Shown here: one piece after another, positions 7,166-15,968 of the stretch | How positions within the stretch are numbered: the stretch's first letter is position 1 | How the letters are laid out: each line of letters starts with the position of its first letter | NCBI RefSeq assembly: GCF_023284045.1 | Contig: NZ_JAKIKQ010000005.1 | Span: forward strand, 215,674 to 279,673 | From: Shewanella kaireitica | Lineage (GTDB): Bacteria > Pseudomonadota > Gammaproteobacteria > Enterobacterales > Shewanellaceae | DNA length: 64,000 bases | Direction: 5' to 3' | The notes under the pieces: generated by a model | What the model saw: the letters and a program-made list of their open reading frames with translations, nothing else | What the model was told of the DNA's origin: nothing | The model's database searches: none | Program-made: the position numbers and the translations under genes

Positions 7166-10081
7166 TTAGAAAGTATAACGTAAGCCTAATGCGTAGCTTC
7201 TGCCATAGCTCGACGAGCCTATGCCGTATTGTGCACTGCTAGCACCAGCAGTTAACAGCTCCGTTTTCATGGCATTAACCGTGAGGTATTCTTCAGGGTC
7301 AAGCAAGTTGTAGGCATCAGCGGATAACTGCAAGTTATCAGTAATGTCATACTTTAAACTGATACTTAGGCTATCCCATGCCGGAGCAGTGGCTTGTTCT
7401 GTGGTAACACTGCCAAAGGTTTCGTAGGTCCAGTGGCTAACGTCACGAACGGTATAGTCCGAGCGATAGTTATAAGCCGCATTGATGCTAAAGTCTTCGA
7501 TCTCATAGAACAGGTTAAGGTTAACTTGATGCTCAGATAGGCCGAAGAATGGGATTTCAGCGCCTTCACTGTCATTTTTACCAGAGGTGCTGTTGTTATA
7601 GGTATAGTTACCTGCAACGCCGAAACCTGCCAAGCTATGGGGTAAGAAGGCATCAAAAGTTTGATACCATGCCAGCTCGTAACCACGAATAAGGGCTTCG
7701 TTATCAGAGTTGTAAGATCTGGTGACTGAAAAGTCTTGCCCTGCGATTACTTCAGAGGTCACTTTATCTTCAAGCGTATTTTCAAACTTCTTGAAGAAGG
7801 TAGCAAAAGCTAGGTTGCCATCATCGCTGTAATACCACTCTAATGAAGTATCAAACTGCTTTGAGGTATAGGGCGCAAGTCCAGGATCACGCTCATACAT
7901 AGTGCGCTTCTCTTTACCTGCAGATCCACCGTCTAGCTCAGGGCTGATATTTGTTTTCGGCGTTAACTGCGAAAGGAAAGGTCTAGATATCGCTTTTGCC
8001 GCAGCAAGTCTAAGTACCACGTCATCATGTAAGTTGATCTTGAAGTTCATGCTTGGCAGTACTTCAGAATAGTCACCGCTGTATTCAACTAACGTTTTGT
8101 CCTTCCAGGCTTCATTGGCAAGGGTGCCATCACTGTTAAACGCTAGATTAGCGGGATTATGCGAGTAACCGTAGGCAGTTACATCGGTTTTGATATAGCG
8201 TACCCCTAAATCTAGCATATAAGGCAAGCCGAATAGCTCCTCTTCTAGCTTAGCTTCGAGATAAGCATGCACTGTTTCCTCTTTAACGCCATAGGTATTA
8301 CCTCTTTTGGCGTTAGCTTGTGGCAGTAACTCTTGATAGGCGACAGGATCGAGTGTTTGGAAGTAGTTAAAGAGATTATCTACATTAATACTTGGCCAAG
8401 CAGACGGAAGGTTTGCGCCGCCGGCAAAGCTATTGCTTGAACCTGGAATGATGACATTGCTAGGCAGTTGCCACATAGTTTGGCCGCCAATATCGATAGT
8501 AGGCGCATCAAATGTCGGATTAACATCATCCATATGGTCCAAGGCAAAAATGCTTGGCGAGTTTGGATAGTAGTTTTGACGATCTTTTTGCTCAGAAGTA
8601 TAGCCGCTACCAAAATATACTGCGGTTACAATTCCTTCCGATGGCTCCCAGGTACCATCAACGACAAAGCGTTGAATCTCATCTTCAATGCTGTCGCCAT
8701 AACGACGACTGTGGTGGGCGCCATATTTCGCATTTTGATCAAGAGGCTGTGACAGTGAAATGTCAGGGATCGAAGAACCATTATTGAAATTAATGGCGGC
8801 ACCATCGACGCCCGCTCTGACAACAACCAGGTTACCATTGCCGTCATCTTCATTTTTTGCCTTTGAAATTGAAGCATCAAAATTTAACGTCACTTCATCA
8901 AGCAGCCAGTTAGCGTTGAGGCCGACTTGGTAGGTATCACTTTTACGTGGCACCCCTGTTTCCAGTAACTCTACTGTGGCATCGTTCCAGGCTGCATCTG
9001 CTAAGAAGCCATCAGGCCCAACGTTAAAGTCGGTATAGGTAGCACTGGAGCTATAAACATTTGGCATCACTACTGTCATCGCTTTAGAGCGATTGTCGAC
9101 ATCGTAAGAGCTGTATAGGCCGTCTAAGTTAATATCCAAGTTGTCGCCAATGAGCCATTGAAAAGCGACCGTACCGCCAAAGCGTTCTCGTTCAGATTCG
9201 GTACTGGTTACGCGTGGCCAGTTAGGCATTCTGAAGGTGTCATTAATAGTGGCGCCTTCTGGTAAAATGTCTTCTATATTATTAGGATTGCTTCGATGGT
9301 GTAGTTCGTTGTATTGCCAATCATCCCAATTACTTGAAGAGTAAGCGTCGTAGCGACTGGTGCGTTTTGAGTGCACAAATGAGGCGAGAGCGCCAAAGGT
9401 ACCATCATTAAAAACATCACTCATAATTAGTGAGGTTTTTGGGTTGGTTGACTCTGCGCGCTCATTGTATTCCCCCTCTACGGAGAGTACTAACGACTGG
9501 CCGACGTCGAGTGGCTTTCTTGAGTAGATGTTAACCACGCCCCCCACAGCACCTTCTTGTAGCTTAGCTTGTTGAGTCTTATGAACTTCGATTTTCCCAA
9601 CAAGCTCAGAAGCAATAACATCGTAGTTAAAGTCTCTAGTTTGGCTGTCAGAGGCGAGCTTTCGGCCATTAAATGTGGTGACATTGTATTTACCGGATAA
9701 CCCTCGAATGGTGACTTTTTGGCCTTCACCATCGACTCGGGTCACGCTGACGCCGGGGATACGTTGCAGAGATTCTGCAACGTTTTGATCTGGAAACTGG
9801 CCGATATCTTCAGCCACAATCGCATCAACAATGTTGTCTGACATTTTTTTGATGTTTTGCGCTTCTTTCAGGCTGCTTACGATGCCCCTTACATGAATAA
9901 CTTCAATATTTTCATCTTGTTGTTGGTTTTCCTCAACCGAGAGTATTGGCTTTTCAGCTGTTTCTGTTTCTGCGGCAACTGCAAGATTTAGCGTGCCATT
10001 GAGAATTAAACATACCGCAGAGGCGATTGGCGTTAACAGAAACTTGTTGTTTTTAATTGTTCTTTTTATTCGACTGGTCAT
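7166..10081 (-). CDS. TonB-dependent outer membrane receptor (TIGR01782-like)
   Basis: The 971-residue protein has a long signal peptide ending near VAAE and a plug domain with IVAEDIGQFPDQNVAESLQRIPGVSV and VTIRGLSGKYN. A large beta-barrel follows, closing on the C-terminal aromatic LGLRYTF that BAM recognises. The plug wording is that of the TIGR01782 class, common in Xanthomonas, Caulobacter and Shewanella and often linked with carbohydrate or peptide uptake. The substrate here is unknown. GGGAAG precedes the ATG. It is the only gene before a strong terminator, so it is probably monocistronic. Confidence 0.9.
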   Translation of the reverse strand: MTSRIKRTIKNNKFLLTPIASAVCLILNGTLNLAVAAETETAEKPILSVEENQQQDENIEVIHVRGIVSSLKEAQNIKKMSDNIVDAIVAEDIGQFPDQNVAESLQRIPGVSVTRVDGEGQKVTIRGLSGKYNVTTFNGRKLASDSQTRDFNYDVIASELVGKIEVHKTQQAKLQEGAVGGVVNIYSRKPLDVGQSLVLSVEGEYNERAESTNPKTSLIMSDVFNDGTFGALASFVHSKRTSRYDAYSSSNWDDWQYNELHHRSNPNNIEDILPEGATINDTFRMPNWPRVTSTESERERFGGTVAFQWLIGDNLDINLDGLYSSYDVDNRSKAMTVVMPNVYSSSATYTDFNVGPDGFLADAAWNDATVELLETGVPRKSDTYQVGLNANWLLDEVTLNFDASISKAKNEDDGNGNLVVVRAGVDGAAINFNNGSSIPDISLSQPLDQNAKYGAHHSRRYGDSIEDEIQRFVVDGTWEPSEGIVTAVYFGSGYTSEQKDRQNYYPNSPSIFALDHMDDVNPTFDAPTIDIGGQTMWQLPSNVIIPGSSNSFAGGANLPSAWPSINVDNLFNYFQTLDPVAYQELLPQANAKRGNTYGVKEETVHAYLEAKLEEELFGLPYMLDLGVRYIKTDVTAYGYSHNPANLAFNSDGTLANEAWKDKTLVEYSGDYSEVLPSMNFKINLHDDVVLRLAAAKAISRPFLSQLTPKTNISPELDGGSAGKEKRTMYERDPGLAPYTSKQFDTSLEWYYSDDGNLAFATFFKKFENTLEDKVTSEVIAGQDFSVTRSYNSDNEALIRGYELAWYQTFDAFLPHSLAGFGVAGNYTYNNSTSGKNDSEGAEIPFFGLSEHQVNLNLFYEIEDFSINAAYNYRSDYTVRDVSHWTYETFGSVTTEQATAPAWDSLSISLKYDITDNLQLSADAYNLLDPEEYLTVNAMKTELLTAGASSAQYGIGSSSYGRSYALGLRYTF

Positions 10082-10259
10082 CTATCTTCCCTTAAATTAT
10101 GACTTAATGAACCTTGGGTGAAATATTTAATATTCAGCAAGGCTTGGTCAGATATTGAACGACTAGGCGGTTAGGATCGTCCTAAAACAAGAGGAATAAA
10201 TCCTGAAAAAAGTGTCATGCAGAGCGACGGAAATGGACTGATGAAAGGAAGCGATGGCC

Positions 10260-10625
10260 TCAGTGTGTCACGGAACTAGGGTTTAACGAATCTGAGTAGT
10301 TCAACTTCTTATACTGATTGGTATTATCTTTCAATGCGAAGTAGATATCGGTAATCAAATTACTTTCAGAAACCTCTGGGAACAGGTTGACATAGTGAAA
10401 GAACAGTGGGAAATCGCGGAGGTTTTCACCGCTGGTGGGTAGCCATTCACGATAAAACTGGTAGATTTTATTGTCCATCTGCTGATGGGAGCCTAGGTGG
10501 CGGGTCGTAGCGAGGCGACCTCCAGGAATGCTTTTAGTGATAACCCCATCTGTATTAGGATGAACCTCTTTAAGTGCGAAGCTATTATTACAGTCCCTGG
10601 CAGGGTTACCTGACTCAAATTGCTG
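10260..10625 (-). pseudogene. GyrI-like effector-domain fragment, 5' truncated
   Basis: The open frame starts after an in-frame TAA at 10626-10628 and runs 121 codons to the stop at 10260. It reads SIPGGRLATTRHLGSHQQMDNKIY and then WLPTSGENLRDFPLFFHYV and DIYFALK. That is the pattern of the C-terminal half of a GyrI/SbmC-like small-molecule-binding domain, as found at the end of AraC-type regulators. No start codon lies before the conserved part (the first is ATG 10478, in the middle of the domain), and no helix-turn-helix domain is found. I therefore read it as the remnant of a broken regulator gene. A Ser/Asn-rich tail has been added at the C end. Confidence 0.75.
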
Positions 10626-10641
10626 TTAGAGAATATGCTGA

Positions 10642-11076
10642 CTAAAACCCACGGCGCTTCCAGAATGCGCCTATTTTGTCGTCCTCTTCATTCATATGAA
10701 CTTTAAAGGTTTTCTCTGCAATGATCTTACCCTTCAGCTCAAGTGTCATTCGCCACTTACCGACTTTGTTATGCTCCGGTGCCCAAATGGTATCACCTAT
10801 ATAGAACTTCCAATCATTAGATTTGACGTAGACTTCACCGTCAAATGGTGGACGAATATCGCCGTTTTCATCAGGGATGTCGGGGTGGTAGATGCAGTAG
10901 CGTAGAACTTGATTTTTGGCTTTTTTGATTTGAGCGACAAAACCAAATTCAATATCAATTTCGGCTGGCACGTGCACTGTAGCCTTAGTGAGTTTTGGCA
11001 AGTCATCGCTATCTTCATCCCATTTGGTGAATATACCGCTACGGATGATGGTGACATCGGGTTTTAGTTTAGACAC
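10642..11076 (-). CDS. DUF3859 family protein
   Basis: The 144-residue product starts at a GTG (MSKLKPDVTIIRSGIFTKWDED). It has the DUF3859 layout: an N-terminal strand GIFTKW, a central PPFDGEVYVKSNDWKFYIGDTIW, and GKWRMTLELKGKIIAEKTF near the end. It has no signal peptide or membrane segment, so it is cytosolic. The predicted fold is all-beta. Function is unknown for the family, and nothing in the neighbourhood points to one. The ribosome site is weak. Confidence 0.8.
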   Translation of the reverse strand: MSKLKPDVTIIRSGIFTKWDEDSDDLPKLTKATVHVPAEIDIEFGFVAQIKKAKNQVLRYCIYHPDIPDENGDIRPPFDGEVYVKSNDWKFYIGDTIWAPEHNKVGKWRMTLELKGKIIAEKTFKVHMNEEDDKIGAFWKRRGF

Positions 11077-11372
11077 GGTAGGCAGGTCTTCTTATGAGGA
11101 TTTAGAGAGGAATTATAATACGAAAAAAGCCATAAAAATGCATGCTATCAAGGCGAATACATTGAACGTGAAGATTTCTATACAGTATAAAATTCTGTTT
11201 GATTGGACATTTTTAGTGAGCAAGGTAATCTGAGTGGGTTTTTGTGAAATGAACAGCATTATCATGATGTTCAATGGTGTGATACTGGACAAGGTCTGTG
11301 CTGTAATTACGGAGGCGTTAGACTTTCGTGCATAAGACCAATAATAAATTCAATCAGGACGAAGACGACTAT
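11077..11372. other. Intergenic region between divergent DUF3859 and DsbA-like genes
   Basis: The region should hold promoters for both flanking genes. GGAGG lies at 11310-11314, 13 bases before an alternative GTG start at 11328 for the DsbA-like gene. No RNA or repeat is recognised. Confidence 0.4.
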
Positions 11373-12014
11373 ATGAACCTTGCTACGCTATTTTACGTTT
11401 ATGATCCTATGTGCAGTTGGTGCTGGGGTTATAAACCAACATGGTCCTTTTTAGAAGAACAGCTTAAACAACAGTTTCCTCAATTAGCCATTGAATACCG
11501 CTTGGGTGGACTTGCCGCTGATACTGATGAGCCTATGCCTGAAGAGATGGAAGATTTTTTACAGCAGACATGGCGGCAGATATCGCAGCAACTTGGTACT
11601 CAATTCAATTTTGACTTTTGGGTAAAATGTCAGCCTCGACGGGCTACTTACCCTGCTTGCAGAGCTGTGCTGCTGGCAAGAGAAGCGGGACTTGAGAAGC
11701 CATTTTATCACGCTCTGCAGCAAGCTTATTATCTTGAGGCAAGGAATCCATCAGATGATGCTACATTGGTAGAAATAGCAACAGCACTAGGAATGGATAG
11801 CGAGGCTTTTGCTATCGCGCTGAACAGTGAATTAACTCAAGCTCGTTTGCTACAGGAAATTAGTCAAACTCGACGATTACCTATCCAGGGATTTCCCTCT
11901 TTAGTGATGGCGTTAAACGGTGATCTGATATTAATTGAATTAGATTATAAAAATGCGCAAACTAGCTTTAAGCAGATAGAAAACTTAATGCAAGAGGCGG
12001 TACTCGACGCTTAA
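11373..12014 (+). CDS. DsbA-family (FrnE-like) thioredoxin-fold protein
   Basis: I favour ATG 11373 (product MNLATLFYVYDPMCSWCWG), which begins right before the fold; a GTG at 11328 with GGAGG 13 bases upstream would add 15 polar residues. The active site is CSWC near residue 14, followed by WG as in DsbA/FrnE-like and 2-hydroxychromene-carboxylate-isomerase-like cytosolic proteins. The insertion helical domain and the cis-Pro loop IQGFPSLVMALNG are present. There is no signal peptide, so it probably acts in the cytosol as a dithiol oxidoreductase. It is convergent with the next gene, only 8 bp away. Confidence 0.8.
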   Translation: MNLATLFYVYDPMCSWCWGYKPTWSFLEEQLKQQFPQLAIEYRLGGLAADTDEPMPEEMEDFLQQTWRQISQQLGTQFNFDFWVKCQPRRATYPACRAVLLAREAGLEKPFYHALQQAYYLEARNPSDDATLVEIATALGMDSEAFAIALNSELTQARLLQEISQTRRLPIQGFPSLVMALNGDLILIELDYKNAQTSFKQIENLMQEAVLDA

Positions 12015-12033
12015 GCCTAGAGTTACTCTAGGC
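12015..12033. terminator. Perfect hairpin overlapping a stop codon between convergent genes
   Basis: GCCTAGAG (12015-12022) and CTCTAGGC (12026-12033) flank TTA (12023-12025), which is the TAA stop of the minus-strand gene. There is no T tract, so it may be a weak bidirectional terminator or an mRNA-end stabiliser. Confidence 0.5.
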
Positions 12034-12376
12034 AGCTTACTTGATGTTCTCTATTAATAGTGAGCGTTAAGACTTTCATATATTGGTCGTGAGTGACGTA
12101 GCCACAACGACCATTAATTTGTTGTCCAGAAGATAATCTTATTAGGTAACCATATTCACCGTCAGCTTGTTCCGTGCTGTGGTGAATTCGCATAGTTTGC
12201 GATGGCTCAATACTGTCGAATACTAGATTGTTGTTAGGAAGAGTGACTTCTACACGGGTGAGGAGTTGCCCTGATTGGTTGTTGATCTCTACGCTAGGCA
12301 TAATGAAAAAATAAGCATGGTAAGCAATAAATAAGCATAGTGCTGTACAGGTAAAGAATATAAGGCCGCTTCGCAT
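12023..12376 (-). CDS. Small membrane-anchored hypothetical protein
   Basis: The 117-residue protein has one N-terminal membrane segment (about residues 5-26), followed by a soluble beta-rich domain (VEINNQSGQLLTRVEVTLPNN and GEYGYLIRLSSGQ) that should face the periplasm. Two Cys late in the sequence could form a disulfide. AAGGGG precedes the ATG. No family is recognised. Its stop codon sits in the loop of a perfect hairpin shared with the convergent DsbA-like gene. Confidence 0.65.
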   Translation of the reverse strand: MRSGLIFFTCTALCLFIAYHAYFFIMPSVEINNQSGQLLTRVEVTLPNNNLVFDSIEPSQTMRIHHSTEQADGEYGYLIRLSSGQQINGRCGYVTHDQYMKVLTLTINREHQVSCLE

Positions 12377-12472
12377 AAAACCCCTTAAGAATCTTGGTTA
12401 ACATCAGCCAGTTTCGTTAAGTATAGAAAGTGATTTATTTTTAGCTCTATACTTTTGACTTCGAGATTTGTC

Positions 12473-13135
12473 CTAACTGCGGTTAATGGTGATGTCCGAT
12501 ACATAACCATGTTCGGTTGCACTGAGCGCTTGCTTTAGCATAGTTGCAGCTTCCTCTGCGCTCATAAAACTATCGGTATTGAGGCTCTTGCCACTTGTGT
12601 TCCAAAAAGGGGTCGCCATACCGCCAGGGTACACTGCAATGAGTTTCATCGGCTGGCCTTTTAATTCTAACCTTACCGATTCAACAAGGCCGCGGACAGC
12701 CCATTTAGAAGCGCAGTAAGTCGATTCCTCTGCTTTGGCTATTTGCGCTGCAGTCGACATTACCATTACCACAGTGACAGGCTTATTTTTGTAACGCTTA
12801 ACTGCTTCGCGCAGCAGCATAATGGCCGAGGTAACATTGTTATCTAATAGATCTTTAATCGCTGATGGCGACTGTTGCTCTATCGGACCAAAGTAGCCAC
12901 TACCTGCACAATGAATAATGACCGAGGGTGCGTGAGCTAGTGAGTCAAACAGCGAAACCACTGATTGCTCATCAGTTAAGTCACAACTGTGGGAATTTAC
13001 CTCGCCATCAAGTGTTGCTGCGACAGCATTTAAGCGCTGCGGATTACGACCGCTAATACAAACAGGCATCTCTTGGCTGTAGATTTTTGCTAATGCGGCA
13101 CCTAAACCTGAACTTGCACCAGTGATTAGAATCAT
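12473..13135 (-). CDS. Short-chain dehydrogenase/reductase (SDR)
   Basis: The 220-residue enzyme has the classical SDR layout: the nucleotide loop TGASSGLG at residues 5-12, the catalytic YCASK (Tyr and Lys four apart), a preceding Ser in VMVMSTAAQ, and PGGMATPFW after it. An Arg in SGRN after the second strand suggests NADP(H) preference. The substrate is unknown. It lies 25 bp downstream of the AccB-like gene, in the place where accC is usually found, so it probably shares the aroQ transcript. Confidence 0.85.
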   Translation of the reverse strand: MILITGASSGLGAALAKIYSQEMPVCISGRNPQRLNAVAATLDGEVNSHSCDLTDEQSVVSLFDSLAHAPSVIIHCAGSGYFGPIEQQSPSAIKDLLDNNVTSAIMLLREAVKRYKNKPVTVVMVMSTAAQIAKAEESTYCASKWAVRGLVESVRLELKGQPMKLIAVYPGGMATPFWNTSGKSLNTDSFMSAEEAATMLKQALSATEHGYVSDITINRS

Positions 13136-13160
13136 TGCGGTTTAACCTCTTAAAACAAGT

Positions 13161-13616
13161 TTACTCGATGACTAAGATTGCTTGCTCGAAATCAATCTGT
13201 TCGCCATCCTCAATTAATAGTGCGCTAATGATGCCACTTTTGTCAGCAGCGATGTTATTCATCATCGTCATGGCTTCAATGACACACACTATGTCACCTT
13301 GCTGTACTTGCTGGCCTATTGTACATAGCGGTTTACCTGTATTTCTATCAGTGAGGTAAGCGGTGCCTACCATTGGCGATAATAGTTTATGGTTATCGGT
13401 TTCATCGCTAGTGCTGCTGTAATTGTTCATGCTTGGAGTTGCTATAGCGGCTGCAACACTGCTAGCAGGTGCTAAATAGGTTTGCGCTCCGGCTTGCATA
13501 GGCACAGGGCTGTGGCGACAAATGCGTACCGACTCTTCTCCCTCTTTAATCTCCAGCTCAGCAATATCGGACTCTTGAACCAGCTCAATCAACTTTTTTA
13601 TTTTACGAATATCCAT
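13161..13616 (-). CDS. accB: AccB-like biotin carrier protein lacking the biotin-accepting lysine
   Basis: The start at 13616 gives MDIRKIKKLIELV, the classical AccB N terminus, in a 151-residue protein (E. coli AccB has 156). After a linker, the biotinyl domain is complete (SPMVGT, IGQQVQQGD, VIEAMTMMNNIAADKSG). The usual EAMKMMN is EAMTMMN here. Thr117, codon ACG at 13268-13266, replaces the lysine that BirA biotinylates, so the protein as written cannot carry biotin. It follows aroQ by 14 bp, the normal order, but accC does not follow. I infer a degenerate or re-purposed paralogue, with a functional accBC elsewhere. A sequencing error is the main alternative. Confidence 0.85.
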   Translation of the reverse strand: MDIRKIKKLIELVQESDIAELEIKEGEESVRICRHSPVPMQAGAQTYLAPASSVAAAIATPSMNNYSSTSDETDNHKLLSPMVGTAYLTDRNTGKPLCTIGQQVQQGDIVCVIEAMTMMNNIAADKSGIISALLIEDGEQIDFEQAILVIE

Positions 13617-13630
13617 ATTAGCAGCTGGCC

Positions 13631-14083
13631 TTATTTCTGTGGTGAGGCGTTTAGGTGGGTAATCACTGATTGCAGCGCAAATTGGTACCCTTGAGCACCT
13701 AAGCCGCAAATAACGCCGACTGCTTTGTCTGAAAAATAGGAGTGATGACGAAAAGCTTCACGGCTATGGACGTTAGATAAGTGCACTTCGATAAAGGGAA
13801 TAGCAACACCCAAAAGTGCATCACGCAGGGCCACACTGGTATGAGTGAATGCTGCAGGGTTGATAATCACAAAGTCAGCATCGGTGTTGTGAACTGCTTC
13901 AATCAATAGATGCTCGGCGTTTGATTGGATATGTTCAAGCTGTAAATTGGCATCTGCCGCTTGCTGTTTTAAGCCATTAACAATCTGCTCAAGGGTGTGA
14001 TGACCATAATGGCCTGGCTCTCGGCGGCCGAGCAAATTTAAATTAGGACCATTTACAAGTAATACTTTGGCTTGGCTGCTCAT
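13631..14083 (-). CDS. aroQ: Type II 3-dehydroquinate dehydratase AroQ
   Basis: The 150-residue protein catalyses the third step of the shikimate pathway. The signature [17 protein letters not shown] (catalytic Arg and Tyr) is near the N terminus. [17 protein letters not shown] holds the catalytic Asn and His, followed by [17 protein letters not shown] and GLGAQGY. All active-site blocks are intact, in contrast to the next gene. It is cytosolic, usually a dodecamer. It leads a likely aroQ-accB-SDR unit. Confidence 0.95.
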   Translation of the reverse strand: MSSQAKVLLVNGPNLNLLGRREPGHYGHHTLEQIVNGLKQQAADANLQLEHIQSNAEHLLIEAVHNTDADFVIINPAAFTHTSVALRDALLGVAIPFIEVHLSNVHSREAFRHHSYFSDKAVGVICGLGAQGYQFALQSVITHLNASPQK

Positions 14084-14176
14084 GAAAAATTCCCTTGGAT
14101 AAATCGGTTAGAGTGCGCGAGATATTGATTTCAACAAAAAAACACCCAGTTGTCGAACTCAGAATTTAATAGTTAG

Positions 14177-14599
14177 TTAATAACCGCTTTTGTTCTGCCT
14201 TAGGGCTTTGGTTGCCCCTTTCTGTTTTTTTGCATCCATTCTTCGTCGTTGGCTGCCTTTAGTCGGTTTGGTGGCGATGCGCTTCTTTTGTACCGCTGCT
14301 ACGCTGGCAACTAACGCAATAAACTGTTCAAGTGCGGTTTGGCGATTAAAGTCTTGGCTGCGACTTTGTTGGCATTTGATGATAATTTTGCCACTTTTAG
14401 TGATGCGGTGATCGGCCTTGGCAAGCAAACGTGCTTGATAAAACTCAGGTAAAGAAGAGTTTTTTATATCAAAGATAAGCTGGGCGGCAGTCGACACTTT
14501 ATTAAGGTGTTGACCTCCTGCGCCGCTGGAGCGGATAAACTGCCATTCTAGCTCGCTATCTTGAATCGAAACCGCGTTGGATATTTTGATTAATGCCAA
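14177..14599 (-). CDS. arfB: Alternative ribosome-rescue factor / peptidyl-tRNA hydrolase ArfB
   Basis: The 140-residue protein has the release-factor GGQ motif in SSGAGGQHLNK (about residues 25-34) and the basic C-terminal tail (KKQKGATKALRQNKSGY) that enters the empty mRNA channel. ArfB hydrolyses peptidyl-tRNA on ribosomes stalled without a stop codon. The length matches E. coli ArfB (140). It is 93 bp upstream of aroQ on the same strand, with no clear terminator between. Confidence 0.93.
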   Translation of the reverse strand: MALIKISNAVSIQDSELEWQFIRSSGAGGQHLNKVSTAAQLIFDIKNSSLPEFYQARLLAKADHRITKSGKIIIKCQQSRSQDFNRQTALEQFIALVASVAAVQKKRIATKPTKGSQRRRMDAKKQKGATKALRQNKSGY

Positions 14600-14801
14600 T
14601 GAATAATGCCCGCTGTAAAAGGTTCATTTCAAGAAAAGCCGACACTGCTAAGCTTGATGAAGGTCAATGTTAACAGAGTTTAAGCTAAAATAAGGGCTTA
14701 AGCCGCTTTTCCTTCAACATTGATTTGCTATCATCAAGCAATTATTGATTCGACTTTCTACATAAGAGTCTATTCGCTAGGGTCTAGGAGTTAGGGTATA
14801 T

Positions 14802-15161
14802 ATGCTGTGTAAAATTCCGGATATCACTAAAGGCGTCATTAGCTTATTTGCCAGCGGTCGTTTATCGACTGAAGATTATGGGCAAATCCTGCAGCCGATG
14901 ATTGAGAAGTACCAAGGTAACACAGGTAAGGTATGTTTATATGTCGAGGCCGATGTGTTGCTCGAGGGATGGGAGCATCAGTCACTAGCGGGAAGTGGTG
15001 AAGTACAATTACCTAACTTTGAAGCCTTAGTCCTGGTTGGCGGCCCAGATTGGTTTGGTAATGCAGTTAAGTTACTCGGCCCCTTCATGCAGGGCGAGGT
15101 CGCTTGGTTTCCATTAGAACAAAAGCAACAGGCAATTGACTGGATTGCCGAACGCACCTAA
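14802..15161 (+). CDS. SpoIIAA-like (STAS-type) protein
   Basis: The 119-residue protein fits the SpoIIAA-like/PF11964 fold: VISLFASGRLSTEDYGQILQPMIEKY, VCLYVEADVLLEGW, and a C-terminal FPLEQKQQAIDWI helix. It is cytosolic and has no catalytic motif. Members are small soluble proteins of unknown role, possibly binding lipids or nucleotides. TAGGAG and GGG lie upstream of the ATG. The DUF3012 lipoprotein gene follows 57 bp downstream. Confidence 0.75.
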   Translation: MLCKIPDITKGVISLFASGRLSTEDYGQILQPMIEKYQGNTGKVCLYVEADVLLEGWEHQSLAGSGEVQLPNFEALVLVGGPDWFGNAVKLLGPFMQGEVAWFPLEQKQQAIDWIAERT

Positions 15162-15218
15162 AGGTATACTCGCGAAAAGTTACTTTCGCATATTCGCAGA
15201 TATAAAAAGGATTAACAG

Positions 15219-15395
15219 ATGTCTCTTTCAAAATTTTCAGCAGCAAGTTTAGCACTGGTATTTGCTTTAGGCCTGTCAGCTTGTGCGCCTGAAGTCGGCA
15301 GTGAGGCTTGGTGTAAGCAGATGAGCGATAAGCCATCAGGTGATTGGAGTACTAACGAAGCGACTGATTACGCTAAACATTGCGTATTTAAGTAA
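15219..15395 (+). CDS. DUF3012 small lipoprotein
   Basis: A 58-residue product with a lipoprotein signal (hydrophobic stretch, then LGLSACAPE with the lipidated Cys at residue 22). The mature part has the DUF3012 signature GSEAWCKQMSDKPSGDWS and ATDYAKHCVF. AAAAGG sits 9 bases before the ATG. It should be a periplasm-facing lipoprotein with one disulfide. Function is unknown. Confidence 0.85.
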   Translation: MSLSKFSAASLALVFALGLSACAPEVGSEAWCKQMSDKPSGDWSTNEATDYAKHCVFK

Positions 15396-15421
15396 CTGCT
15401 GGAATCAAGAGTTATGAGCAG

Positions 15422-15459
15422 GTTCACTTAGTACGATTTAAAAGTTGTTCTAAGTGAAC
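15422..15459. repeat. 10-bp inverted repeat downstream of the DUF3012 gene
   Basis: GTTCACTTAG (15422-15431) pairs perfectly with CTAAGTGAAC (15450-15459) across 18 bases. No T tract follows, so it may be a weak terminator or an operator for the metal-efflux cluster that begins at 15528. Confidence 0.5.
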
Positions 15460-15527
15460 TTTAGGATATTATGCTAGTCATATTGGCTAGAACCATTATG
15501 TTTTAGTTTCGATTATAAAGGTGAAAT

Positions 15528-15968
15528 TTGCGTTTATTTGCTCCTCAAAACCTTCTAAAGATGGCAACCGTGCTTATCGCTATTGTGCTCCTGCAGTTTG
15601 CAGGCGGCAATCTTGGCGCGCACCAGCTGCATTTAGGCGATCATGAAGAGGAGAGTGAATCACACCCACATATCCAGTTTACGGCTGATGTCACCACTTT
15701 AGCTCAATGTGTAGATGATTGTACCTGTCCTCTTGAGCTACAACAGAGCGACCAGGCTGACCTCGAAAAACATGAACATACTGTAGTTAAGACCGAATCG
15801 CAGAGTTTTGATCTGTGTCTTGACTGTCCTTGTCATGGTGGTCATGTGACCGCTATGTCAATTGAATCAATAACACCGTCTACCCCCGTCGGTGATATGG
15901 TTGTTAGCGTTGATAAACAATACCTTCCTCCTGTTCAGCTGCGAGATTATCGCCCCCCTATCGCTTAA
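15528..15968 (+). CDS. Cys/His-rich exported protein preceding the metal efflux operon
   Basis: The best frame starts at TTG 15528 with AGGTGA 5 bases upstream and gives 146 residues. An N-terminal hydrophobic segment (ATVLIAIVLLQFAGG) acts as signal or anchor. The rest is rich in metal ligands: HQLHLGDHEEESESHPH, CVDDCTCP and CLDCPCHGGH. It probably sits in the periplasm or membrane and binds metal for the neighbouring RND system. Similar short Cys/His-rich proteins often precede czcCBA operons. No catalytic motif is seen. A 341-bp gap separates it from czcC, so it may have its own transcript. Confidence 0.65.
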   Translation: MRLFAPQNLLKMATVLIAIVLLQFAGGNLGAHQLHLGDHEEESESHPHIQFTADVTTLAQCVDDCTCPLELQQSDQADLEKHEHTVVKTESQSFDLCLDCPCHGGHVTAMSIESITPSTPVGDMVVSVDKQYLPPVQLRDYRPPIA

